From: Cryptomeria japonica
Taxonomy: Eukaryota; Streptophyta; Pinopsida; Cupressales; Cupressaceae
Assembly (NCBI RefSeq): GCF_030272615.1
Contig: NC_081413.1
Location: 329,432,802-329,496,801, forward strand
Direction: 5' to 3'
Length of the DNA: 64,000 nucleotides
The position numbers and the translations under genes are program-made. This document shows, piece after piece, positions 35,845 through 46,490 of the stretch; the stretch's first letter is position 1, and every line of letters starts with the position of its first letter. The notes beneath the pieces are model-generated. The model did not search any database, was not told where the DNA came from, and saw only the letters and a program-made list of their open reading frames with translations.

Positions 35845-37500
35845 AATAGCAACCAACTCTAACCTTTATTGCAATTTGAATTAGTGGCAAAATACATAAT
35901 CAATATTTAAATTTGTTTGTCAATCTTTCCAAACAGTGTTGAAAATTGCTAACCTTGTATTGCAAGCAATCTGTCTAGGAAGCTACAGGCTTACAGATGG
36001 TAGCAACATAGACATAAATCTCATTGGAATCTCCCCGCTTCTTGCAACCAATGTAATACTCCAACATATGATAATGAATTCCCACAATTTTCTGCAACAA
36101 CTCATGCCAATATAGAAATATGGAAGTTGACAAAAAAAACACCAGACATAGAGAAAGCTCTGCACAGAAATCCAAGCCTCAAGCCAAGTATGGGATAGTC
36201 GCACCCGCCATGTAATAACCTGTTATGCTCAATAGAAGACTAATGCTAGCATTGCAAATCGCTAGGAATAAGTCGACACTTCAAATACCCAACTCCAAAT
36301 GGTAGAGCGAGGAACAACATTCCCAAATCTATTCAATACTGAGAATTAACAGCCACGCCCAAAAATGTTCAATCCAACAAAAAGGAAGTCCTATGCAATC
36401 ACTTGAGGCATTGATTCACCAACAAAAGTTTTCCACGCCAATCTTCTCACATCCAATCTGTACCACCGCCTCTAGAAATTGAAATAGGACCAGGTTCTCT
36501 GTGAATTGATGTCGTTCCAGACGTAAATAATGCTTTGACATAGATATTATAATGAACTTAATAGGAAATATTTCCATCTCTTGCTTCTCACGGCTATAGC
36601 ATCAAATAGAGATTCAAATGCCAAACTTTACAATAGTTGTCCAATTATAGATCAGGCTTCAATACTTATCTACCTCGAAATCTCAATAATTTCTGCTTAT
36701 TTGTATCAGCCTGCTTAATAATACTTGCAGTAATAATAAAATTCATGATTTCACCACATTTGCCAAACATTAGAAATATTGGAAGAAGCTGCTGATTAAT
36801 CAAGACCACAAGTTGCACTTATAATTGCAATATTCCTTAAGCCAAGGTCCTCGATATCAATTTGCCAATATTGATTAATGGCAGATATCAATATTGTCAT
36901 TTGGGAATTAAATTGGACATTAGACAATAGCAGCCATAAATCTTATTACCCCAATAAAGCCATCTAAATATCAATTATCAATAATCGTCGAGCTCCCTTT
37001 TAATATTCCGTAGATGACATAAACATTCTAAATAAAATAATCTTATTTCCCAAATCAGATATAAAATATCTTTAATATTGCAAATTTATTTTCGAATGAA
37101 GACTTCACAAACTTTTCTCAGCTGTGAACTCCATTACGAATCCACCCATAGAAGAGTCAGATTTTCGTCCAACCCTTATTGATCAACTAAAGGTTTCCAT
37201 CCTCAGCTTCTCATAAATCATCACACAAATTCATCATATCAAATTCATAAGCATGCCCTTCTACAACTCCAACAACTCCTTAAAAAGAACTCCAGGAAAC
37301 ATCTAGAAGATTAGGCCGACTTTAATTTTTATCATAATTGGAGAACTTTATCTAATAAGGGGACTTTTATTTTTTATTATTTCCACCTTTATTTTAATTA
37401 AATTAATCAATTAAAAGTCATCCATATGAAATAAATTTTTTTTTTTGGACAACTTAATTAATTAATTTAATTAACTTTATAAAAATTTGGGGACATTACA
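35845..37500 (-). mobile_element. Minus-strand LTR (TGTAATGTCCCC start), left end uncertain
   Basis: On the minus strand it starts TGTAATGTCCCC at 37500, directly against a hAT coding fragment at 37501. An AT-rich run with TTAATTAA follows, as after the same start at 31089. No reading frame is recognised in about 1.6 kb. Flanking bases are CAATG (37501-37505). The only upstream CAATG is at 36049-36053, but the DNA to its left is not hAT-like, so the left boundary is open. Confidence 0.5.
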
Positions 37501-37697
37501 CAATGACCTTGTCTTTGTCCAATACAACCTTATGTTGCGCACAAGGGTAGAATACAACCTTATGTTGTGCACAAGGGTAGAGGGCAAATCAAAGGATCCC
37601 ATTGATTTGGATGAGATAGATCCCTATAGTGATTTGGATGGGGCAGGATGAACAACCTCCATTGTTTACTAAAAATGAGATTCTTGATTTTGAGAGG
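37501..37697 (+). pseudogene. hAT transposase C-terminal fragment
   Basis: Begins inside the sequence LNDLVFV and continues LMLRT..EGKSKDPIDLDEIDPYSD, which parallels the tail of hAT copy 2 (LNDLVFVRNNLSLRT...SIDLDDIDPYGE). It contains a 43-bp direct duplication (AATACAACCTTATGTTG.GCACAAGGGTAGA). It is cut on the left by an LTR (37500) and on the right by the giant LTR (37698). The sequence resumes at 55686 after the AGAGG duplication. It could belong to copy 1, whose C-terminus is missing, but the junction is not continuous. Confidence 0.65.
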
Positions 37698-38506
37698 TGT
37701 TGACGTGTTTTTTAGGACTACGTGGAACACAGAACAAAGTTTCCAATGGTCACTTCACTCTCTCTTGTTTAAAATCAGACCATATGCTAAGATTGCAAAG
37801 AAAGATCAAACGGCTAATCTCAAGGTTCCTTTTGCGCGTGGACGTGACTCAATTAGTTGATGGGTTTGTTGTTAACCCAAGGGGCCTTACATATGCTCAC
37901 AGAAGATCTTAACAAACTTGCGGGTTCAAGGGTTCCTACGTGAATGATTTGCAATGAAAGCTCTATTTTTTGGATTTTTGGGTTTAAAATGTGCGGAAAG
38001 TAAATGAGTGAAGGGTTTAGAAAACTAAGTTAAGACTAATCTAATCCTACGAACAAGGGGACGGGATCACTCACGCAAAGTCTAACCACACTTCGCTTCA
38101 CCAACAAAGCACAACTACACGAAGGCGGTGCAATCCTCAGAGGGTGTGTAAATGTTTTTCAAATTACCAATGGAGACAATCAAATCGAACAATCTTCACT
38201 GATAATCGAAGTTAAGCATACAAATATAATGGAGGCTCAGGCTAGCTTTGCACAATATGCAACAATCAGCTGTACACCAAAAGTGTGAGCACGGACTTTG
38301 CAACAAGTAATCCTATCAAATCTAGTTCTTCTAACAACATAAAGCAAAATCTATTCTAACTAAAGAGAGAAAGACCATGCGGATTGCTAAAATAGAACAA
38401 GAATACACCATCAAAATCGAACAATGTATTAAGTTGGCTACTTCAACAATCTTAATGCAACAATCTCAGAAAACAATCTCTCCTCCTTTACAAATGAGGG
38501 GGGTCA

Positions 38507-38520
38507 CCCCTTTATATAGG
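38507..38520 (-). promoter_or_regulatory. TATA box of giant LTR
   Basis: CCTATATAAAGGGG on the minus strand, followed by CTCATTTGTAAAGG, the same pair of motifs as in the 2.9-kb LTR at 16778-16815. About 800 bp remain to the LTR end at 37698. Confidence 0.55.
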
Positions 38521-38542
38521 CTTCTCGCCTTGGCTACATGCA

Positions 38543-38560
38543 AAACCCTAATTAGGGTTT
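38543..38560. promoter_or_regulatory. Palindromic telo-box of giant LTR
   Basis: AAACCCTAATTAGGGTTT, identical to the 18-mer at 16698-16715, and just upstream of the minus-strand TATA box. Confidence 0.6.
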
Positions 38561-38892
38561 CACCCTAAAAGATTCTCCACTCAAGATGCAACAAGGTGGG
38601 AATCAGCAATTAATACCCACAGCCTATATACAATTAATTCAAATTAGCCCAAAAATGGCATCCATTTGTGCATTAAATGCACCCCATTACATCAAATTTG
38701 CCCAAAACACAACAAATATTCCCCATGCAAACATAAATGCCCATCATTCTTCATGTGATGGCTGCATGCAAAAGGAATTTGTCATAAAATCATTAAGATG
38801 ACGGCTGCATGCAAAAAGATTCCTCATGCATTCAACATGCATTGACCAGGCTGCCACTGAGTCAAAATATCCCAACAGTAAATGTGCCGCCA

Positions 38893-41800
38893 CTACTCAG
38901 TCAAAAGATTCTCGTCTAAGAATGGACGACCATTATCCCATTCATTAATTGCATATGCAATTAATTTACCGATGACGACTTCCAGTTCTCCTACGGAGAC
39001 ACTTGGCACACTTTCAATGTCAAATTCCATCAAGGTGATTTCTTCCTCGCTCTTTGAAAAGAAGCTTTCCCATTTCACAATCATTTCCTGAGCCTTCTTC
39101 ATTGTGTTGGAAAATGAGGAAACATTTTGAAAATGTTCCTTAGAAAAGGAACCTACGAAGAACTCATGTAACTGGGATTTCAAGGAGTTCACCGTTACTC
39201 CATCCTCATTTAGCCTCTTTGCGAACAATGCTTCGGTCACATTGATCACTTCCTCCTGCACCCTTCTAATTGAGTCTTTCAAAGTTAAAGACTCCATGCT
39301 AAAATTTTCAAAGGTATTCTTTCCTGAGCAAACAGCATAGAACCATCGGGAAAAGTCATAAATTTCATTCTCTTGGGTTACTTTTCCATTAATCAATGTT
39401 TGCTTCGGAATCTTCATTAGAGCCCTGAGTCGCAGAATGGTTAAGTCCCGATAAATGTGGACATCTTCCCACAAACCTTCCGCTATCTCCAATCTGTTTA
39501 GAAGGGCCACAAATCTGGTATGAAGCCGAGCCAAATCTTCAATGAACTTTCCAGCCATAGTAAATACGTCTTCCACCCACTCCCTGGCACTCTGGGCCAT
39601 CACTCTAATTACATCTGAGTCGTCAACAACTTCCTTAGGGAGGGAGGAAAGAGGAACAAAAGATGGATATGCTTCCCTGAGTGGTCATTTAAGACTTCTA
39701 ATGTATTTGCATAAGGCTCTATTTTCTTCTTTCAGCCTTTTACATTTTGCCTTTGTAATCTGCATCTTTTCCCTCATGGCCAAGGAAGATCCCTCGAAGT
39801 CTTCAATTACGTGTCCGGTGGAAGCATGCTCGAGGTCAACTTGTCTATTTACATAATCTTCCAGCCTTATTTTATTCCTGTCTTTATCTACTGTGGGCTC
39901 AACTATATGCAAGGTTCGGGATCCAGATTCATCCCTCACAACCTTGGAGAATTTCCGGAGAGCCTTCTTCTCTATTGGCTGATTCATTCTTTTTAACAAT
40001 TCTTCTAATTTCCATGCTGGATCAATTTCCTTTTTCGGCTCATTTCTTAATCTATCCATCAGCCAATCAGGAGCGGGAATGGAATGACTATGGATTTCCA
40101 TCTACTCTTGCTCCTGTGGTACTTCCTCCATTTCGCCTAGGATGGCTTCCACGAAACTATCCTGGCGAGTTTCTTCCTGATGAGGAGGAATTTCTTGTCC
40201 TTGACCTCTTGGCTGATTTGGTCTATGTGAAGCACTGATGCTGAGAATATCTTGTGCTGGAGCACTGTCAAGGATGTTGCCTGGAGGTGGATTTACTAGA
40301 TTTTCCTGTGAAAACATTTCTACCTCCTGCACACAAGAAGAACTAGCCGATGACTACATCCTTTCTACCCTTGCTCTCTTTTGCGGTGGTTCTTCCTGTT
40401 GCATTTCCTGCTGAACTTCCTGATGAATTTCTTGATGGACTTCTTGTTGGGCTTTCTGTTGGGCTTCTTGTTGGACATCCTTCTTCCTTGTCGTCCTCGG
40501 CCTCTTTGGAGCACTTTTCCCTCTATCAAGTGGACTTCTCCTTCTTCCTAAGCTTGTGAAGATCCTTCAATTGCTTCGCTATGGGAATCTAGACTTCCCA
40601 TCAACTGAAAATTTAGGTGGACATTTCCTTCCTTCAACCTTTTGATATGCCTATCAACCCAATGTCTGGTAAACTTTAAAACAGGTCTGGCCAAGATGTC
40701 TAGATCGTCAATTACAGGTTTTGACCAGTCTGGCAGCTGAATGGGTTGATCTTTCACCCTTTCGAATTTTGGTTGCACCAAGTCCGAATCCTCCTTCACT
40801 TGATCCAGCACCTACATTATCTCACTAATCCTGATGGTGTCAAGGGGCAGTCTGGAATACATTTTCTTTAGGACTTTAAAGTCATCCTTGGCACTTGCCT
40901 AGTAGTCTTCTAGGTGAAACTTATGTATAAATTTCACTCCAGCAACCTTTCTGATTTGGCGATAAGGATCATATTAAGCTCTGGATGTGTAAAATGCCAA
41001 GCGATAGAATGCCAACTCCTCTGCTGCTTTCTCAACTGCTTCCAAACTCGGTCACACCTCCATGTAATCACCTAGGACAACTAGGAATTCAATAGATTGC
41101 TCCTTCTACTTCTTCTGTAATTGATCATAGGCTGTCAACTGCCTCATGAGTTCAAGCAATACCAGTTTGTCGAATGGATACCTTGGCAAATTGTATGACT
41201 GGAAAGAGAATCCCTACGTCCTGATATAGGTGAACTTCGGAAATTGTAAGAACATGGCTCCATATTTCTGAACCAGGGCTCTAGCCTGTGGTGACACCCT
41301 TGTGTGCAATTCATTTTGCATAAGTCTTGTCAAATACATAGTGAGGGTATCATTCGCCAGCTTGTAAGAATTAGTATTATGAAGATGCAGCTGACGATAA
41401 CACTCATGCACTTTCAGTTGTGCCAATCCGCAACCCATGATTCTTTTTGTCGACAAACCATCAAAGCCTCCCCTTCTTGCAAGCACATAAATCACGTAGG
41501 AGCTCATGAAGAAGGATTGGGACTTCCTTTCTTTCAAATCTCTCAGTTGTCCGTGCAAGTAATGGCTGATCAACCTGGCCCAATCCACTAACCCATTAGC
41601 ATTCATGATTTCACCTATGTAAAAGAACATCCAGGGTTCAAAATTCACAGTATGTGAACATCCCACTATCCTGCTTAGCATCTTTATCAGGTCCACATAT
41701 TCCTGTTTGAATTTGAAGATAGTGAGAACCTTAGGCATTTTGGAGATATGCGGCCTAGGCTTTAGCAACCACTATTTATTGATCATATCCACACATCTGC

Positions 41801-42296
41801 TAGGACCCGCTTCATAAATTGCCTTAGCTCCATTTATGGTCATGTATGTCATGGAATGGTTTGAAGTTATTTCGAAGGCTTCACCAATTGATTCCGGAGT
41901 CAATGTCGCCAGCAACTTGCCATCTGACGTTGAAATTGCCTTCTGCTCCGGAATGTAATGCTTTGCACATTCCAGAATCAAATCTAGACATTGGATAGCA
42001 GGAGGAAAACCAGCTGCTGCAACAATTCCACTTTTGACAAACTTGACAGCTATAGGAGAGGGATTATGCCCTGCTGTCCCAAACGTCTTGATCTTGAATG
42101 CAGCCAGGTTGAACGTTCCTAAATTTGTATCGCTGATCTCCTTCCACTTGGAAGCAATCTTGAAATCCGGAAGAAAACCCTTCATCTCCGCTTTTATTTG
42201 TGCTTGCCTGGTGATAGTAACCGCCTTGGTTGATTCTATCATCTTGGGAAAGCCCCTTGAAAATGATGAAAAATTGACTAAGTATGACCTTTTCAC
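38893..42296 (-). pseudogene. Long decayed reading frame in U3 of giant LTR, function unknown
   Basis: About 1,130 codons can be followed on the minus strand from near 42296 to the TAA/TGA region at 38893. Reading stays in one frame to about 40548 with in-frame stops (41772, 41214, several between 41213 and 40812, 40548), shifts once near 40400, then continues with stops at 40102 and 39685. Recognisable character: a globular N-terminal part (FLPDFKIASKWKEI; FKFKQEYVDLIKMLSRIVG; LVDWARLISHYLHGQL), a charged low-complexity middle, and a helical, coiled-coil-like C-terminal third (MREKMQITKAKCKRLKEENR; LRKFSKVV). I recognise no family; it has no zinc knuckle, protease or RT motif. It resembles in style the extra ORF of the gypsy element below, but I see no clear alignment. 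The start codon is uncertain because the first position reads GTG. Confidence 0.6.
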
Positions 42297-43239
42297 TTCT
42301 TATCCAACTCTTTTTCTCTTAAATCCTGCACGTGAGAAATGAAATGCATCCTCACGCTTATATAGAATTTCTCCAATCGTGCTGCTAAGTTGGGAGGAAT
42401 CTAACTCGGCAATTGCATTCATTATGCGTCATACTTTCCCAATCATTGCGCCTTGCAAATGGAATTTCCCTTGTAGTTGAGTTCAAATTTGGAAATTCCT
42501 CTTAATGCATTAAGTCATGCGTCATACTTAGAATATTCCTTGCCAACTCACCATCTTTCCATTTTTCAAATTTCAAAGGGAAATTGGAAGATTCTTTCAA
42601 GATTCTCCTTATTTATCCGCTTGGCTTGACTTTTCTTGTCTTGGAGGGAATTTCCCACACCTTTGACCATCTCATACTTTTTTAGGGATTTTCCTAAAAT
42701 TTAGGACCCGGGTCCAGTAGAGAGAGAAATCTCTCACAATTCCAAATCTACAAAAAATTTCGAATTTTGATAAGATTTGGTGCCTAAAAATGGAAATTTC
42801 AATTTATTTCCCGAGGGGATTTCTTGCTTTTCATTCCATTTTTGACCCTTGATTTTCCATGCCTTGGGTTTCTTCAATTTTTCAACCTAGTCATGGAGAA
42901 AAATCCATACATTTTGGGGCTTATCCTCAACAACTTGAATTTGGAGTCTTCTAATGTTCTTGGGCGTGGAATCACCTTGGAGGAGGAATTTCATCACCTT
43001 TTAAACTTTCCTTACCTGTTTTTGAACTTGGGTGCTACTTGTATATGAAGGAGGAATTTTACCCTTTGGAGTTCTTCCTTGACTTCCTTGTTTTGGCACC
43101 CTTTCCTGTACATGGGCGGATTTTTCACTAAGGCATGGAATTCATGATTTTGGTTTTCTCCATGGCATGTTATCTTTAGTGCCCCTCTCCTTCCCGGAGC
43201 TGTCTACCCAGGCAGCAAAATTGCTCTTGACAAGACCCA

Positions 43240-43560
43240 TGTTAGTAGCCTAAGTGGATTACGTTGTAGCATACAAAACACCAAGATCCAACTATAATAC
43301 CAGAGCACAATAAAACACTGTCATGGAACCAACAACACACGACACAGTATACCAAAATATATTCATGTAACACAGATGTATATCATATTAATCTCCACTA
43401 GCATGTCCCTCCAATTGCTACAAGCTTACATATAAAGAGTTTGCGGTTGGTTAGGCCATCAACCGCCAGACAACCAACTACCCCGTAAGTATAACTTAAT
43501 ACTATTGTTTTATTTTAATACATTACCAAAAAGCCTTATTTACTAATTAACCGGCTTACA
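43240..43560 (-). repeat. 3' LTR of gypsy element
   Basis: 321 bp, TGTAAGCCGG start and ..CTACTAACA end on the minus strand. Compared with its partner: changes at about 10 sites, no indels seen. Confidence 0.93.
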
Positions 43561-43578
43561 TCATCCCCCCCCACACAA
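43561..43578 (-). promoter_or_regulatory. Polypurine tract of gypsy element
   Basis: Minus strand GTGTGGGGGGGGATGA directly before the 3' LTR start TGTAAGCC at 43560. Confidence 0.8.
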
Positions 43579-43600
43579 AACAGCAAAATAACAAAACTAT

Positions 43601-45850
43601 CTACTTAGAGAGACAAGAGGACGTCCCTATTCCCATAGGGGTCCGCTCCCGGAGGATCTTCAGATCTCTTTCAGCAATGAGTTGTTTCTCCCGAGTTGCT
43701 TTTAGAAGCCTGAGTGCATCCATTCGATCTTTCTCAGAGGCAGCCAACTTCCATTCCTTTTCCAGCCGCATGGTTTTCTCTTGAACCATTTCTTGCTCTA
43801 GGGCATTGACCCTTTCTTTCAGCTCACTCTCTCGCTGCTGGGCTAAGGTGTGGTCTCCTTCCATTTTGCTCGCTTTCCAGGTCATCCCCTGGAGCTGTAA
43901 GAATGTAGTACAGAAAGTCTGTTCCATGGAAGTGAGGGCTCCTATTACTTCTTGATTACCTCCTGTGTGCCCACTGAGGATATGTGGTACTCCCCAGTCT
44001 GCTACCATCTCCAAAGTTTCCGTGTCGGGCCAACCTTGGTTCCTAATTTTCTCCGAGAACTCCCTCTCGCAGCCTTCTTTCATAAACGCCAGTAGTGCTT
44101 CCATTGCTCTTGCTATAGCAGACACATCGGATCCTCGAGAATGATCTCTCATCCTCTCCGTGGTTGTCCTCATTACTTCCAACTCCGAAAGAAAATGTTG
44201 TGCAGCAGCTTCCCACTCTTCGATCCCCTCTACTTGTGAGGACGTGTTGTGCCCTTTCCCAGTTTCTTCAATCCTCAGGCTCTCCTCCTGCTGGTCAAGG
44301 CCCAGCGATGGTGAAGGAGGTGGAACCTCTATGTCCATCTGGAATCTGGTGAGTAGGCTGTCTGTTTCGGTCTCCATGTCTGTTTCCTCGGTCCCCTTCC
44401 CTTTGTCTCCTGCTGGCTCTTCCAGGTTCATTTCTTCTTCTGTATTCCCTACCTCCACGCTTGCCAGAGGGTTGGTTATGGGTGCTACTACCAATGCGAC
44501 AGCCCTAGCGGCTTCCACGCCCCTGGGTGTGTTTATATGGAGAGTGTGGGTTCCTGCACTGTTTCTCCTCAAGTCTATTAGCTAGGATGGGCTCCCAGCG
44601 ACCCCAGGTGCCAAATGTGCCGTGGTGGGAATCTGTGCCGGTTTGAAAAGTACCCTTTTCCTTACTCCCCATCTTGGTACGGCTGGTATGCCCCCCATAC
44701 GGCATTCCGTCTCCACTTGCCGCGGACCTCCTACGTGCCCTCCTTCCTGTTCCATGCCCGTTGGTTCCAATGGCCCTGTCCTGTCCTCCTTATCACTTTC
44801 TGGTCCATGCATAGTGTGGCTTTGCTCCATACGGAATTCCCCTTCATCTTCATCCGATGAAGATGATATATATGTTTCCTCTTCCCCCGTCTCTACCTCT
44901 TCATCAGAGTTGTTATCTTCCTCTCCTCCATCTTCCATGCTCCCTGCCAGTTCTTGCCTTGCTTTCTTTCTCGGTGTCATCTCTGTGGCTACGACTATAA
45001 AAGTGTCCAAGTGTAACCAATAATACATGGCTGGCTTGTAGGGCTCCACCCGACTTGAGGCCACAAACCCTCCTCTATTTTCCAGTGCCACCTGGGTTCT
45101 CAATGCTTCCAAGAAGAGGGCGATGAGGTGATGGGGTACGTAGAGGGTTTTATGTTTAAGGAGTATGGCTTCCTTTACCCGACTGGAAAGGACTCAGCCC
45201 CAGTTGTATATTTTGCCATTGCTCAGTCCGTACATGAGGCGTAGCATCCATATTGCAACATCGGATGCTCGGCTTGCTGCTGTTAGCTTACTCTTCAGGA
45301 TATCCATGACGCATCTCCACTCTGGTGAGGTGAGGTGAGGTAAGATTTCTTTAGGCCCCTTCTATTGCTATTCTGCCATAAACTGTCCCATTGCTCTTCT
45401 GTAAGTGTATTACCGCAGATGTGTTCCAGCAACTGCTTCTTTTCTTCTGTAGACATTCTTGCTGAGGGTTTCATAGCTGAATCTCCGCTACTTGGAATTC
45501 CGAAAACCTTGCTGAATTCCTTGGGTGCATAAGAGATGACCACCGTCTGTCCCAAACAATCAATTACTGATCTATGCTTGTCCTGCTCATATCCATGGAC
45601 CATAGCGCGCAATATAGGCTCAAATTCTTTCAGATTGAAGATGGGCATAAAAATGATTTTATCAACCTCTGTTTCTTCAATGAATTCTTTAGAGGGTGGT
45701 CCTCCTCATTGCTTTCCCACCACCTCCTGCACTCACTTCCAAGAACTTCAAACGTAATATTCTCCACGTTTACCTGTTCTGCTGCCCTGTCCTGGCTTTT
45801 CTTGCTAGTTCCCGGCATGGCCATTGGTTGCTTGTTAGAGGTACTGGTCT
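43601..45850 (-). pseudogene. Extra ORF of gypsy element, downstream of integrase (coiled-coil, unknown function)
   Basis: A sense-strand ORF of about 740 codons follows pol. It probably starts at MAMPGTSKKSQ near 45829, continues VENITFEVLGSECRRWWES, then after a frameshift near 45640 MPIFNLKEFEPILRAMVHGY..SVIDCLGQTVV..EFSKVFGIPS (45648-45295). A middle acidic stretch (EDGGEEDNNSDEEVETGEEE) reads at 45112-44582, and a 323-residue helical part follows at 44572-43601 (ERMRDHSRGSD; LKERVNALEQEMVQEKTMRL), a predicted coiled coil. At least two frameshifts and a stop break it. The N-terminal block has the flavour of plant transposon proteins with a KVFGIP motif, which I cannot name. Extra ORFs after integrase are known in Tat-type gypsy elements; whether this one is related is unknown. 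Confidence 0.6.
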
Positions 45851-45989
45851 TGTAGTTTATGTCATAACTACCCGTTCTAGGGTTGCTGTGACTCCCTTTC
45901 ACCATCTTGTGTCTTGCTGGTGTACACTTCTCCCTCACTGTGCAACTGTAGTGATGGCCCCTTTGGTGGCTTTGAGTTCTTATACTGCA

Positions 45990-46490
45990 GGGCTGATGTG
46001 GTCGATTTACCTCGTCCCTGCTTGCGCTGCGGCTGTGTATGGTGTAGTCCCTGCGCTTGCTATGGCTAAGGCATACGCCACAGCCTTGGCCGCTGCGTGT
46101 GCTACGTATGCTTTGGCCGTTGTGTGTGTTGCGTGTGCCTGCGGTATTGCGTACACTCCCTGCGCTCCCTTCCTTGCGTACACTCCCTGCGCTCCCTTCC
46201 AGACTTCCGCCTTCGCCTCCCTGCGTCCCTTTCGTGCCACCACGCCCGGGTGTGCCTACGCCTTCCCTCTTCGTGACACCTCCCCCCTTGCGCCCTCCGC
46301 GTACGCCGCGTCTCCCCTGTGCGGCTCCGCGTACGCTCCACCCCTCCCCACGCGTGGTGTGTCTTCCTTTGGTCGCACATATGTGCTGCGTGGTGCGTAC
46401 GTGCGGCAGAGTGCATGGGGGTTGTGTAGTGCGTACGTGCTGCGTAGCACGTACATGCTGCATAGTGCCTTCGCGGGGGTTTTTGTGCCT
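45990..46490. repeat. GC-rich, CpG-rich low-complexity spacer between pol and extra ORF
   Basis: Very rich in GCGTAC, CTGCG and CGTACG words in an otherwise AT-rich window. It contains a 26-27-bp direct duplication (GCGTACACTCCCTGCGCTCC units at about 46149 and 46175) and repeated GTGCGTACGTGC words at 46398-46450. Reading frames stay open on both strands only because of the base composition. It lies in the gypsy between the end of pol (about 46491) and the extra ORF. Confidence 0.8.

Noticed and set aside
29948-37500. One large element bounded by TGTAATGTCCC at 29948 and its inverse at 37500
   Set aside because: LTR elements start and end TG..CA with direct LTRs, not inverted copies of the LTR start. 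The interval also contains a hAT copy with its own end, so these are two LTRs facing each other.
36049-37505. CAATG..CAATG duplication defining the LTR that starts at 37500
   Set aside because: The left copy is followed by TAATAC rather than TG and is not preceded by hAT sequence, so a chance 5-base match is likely.
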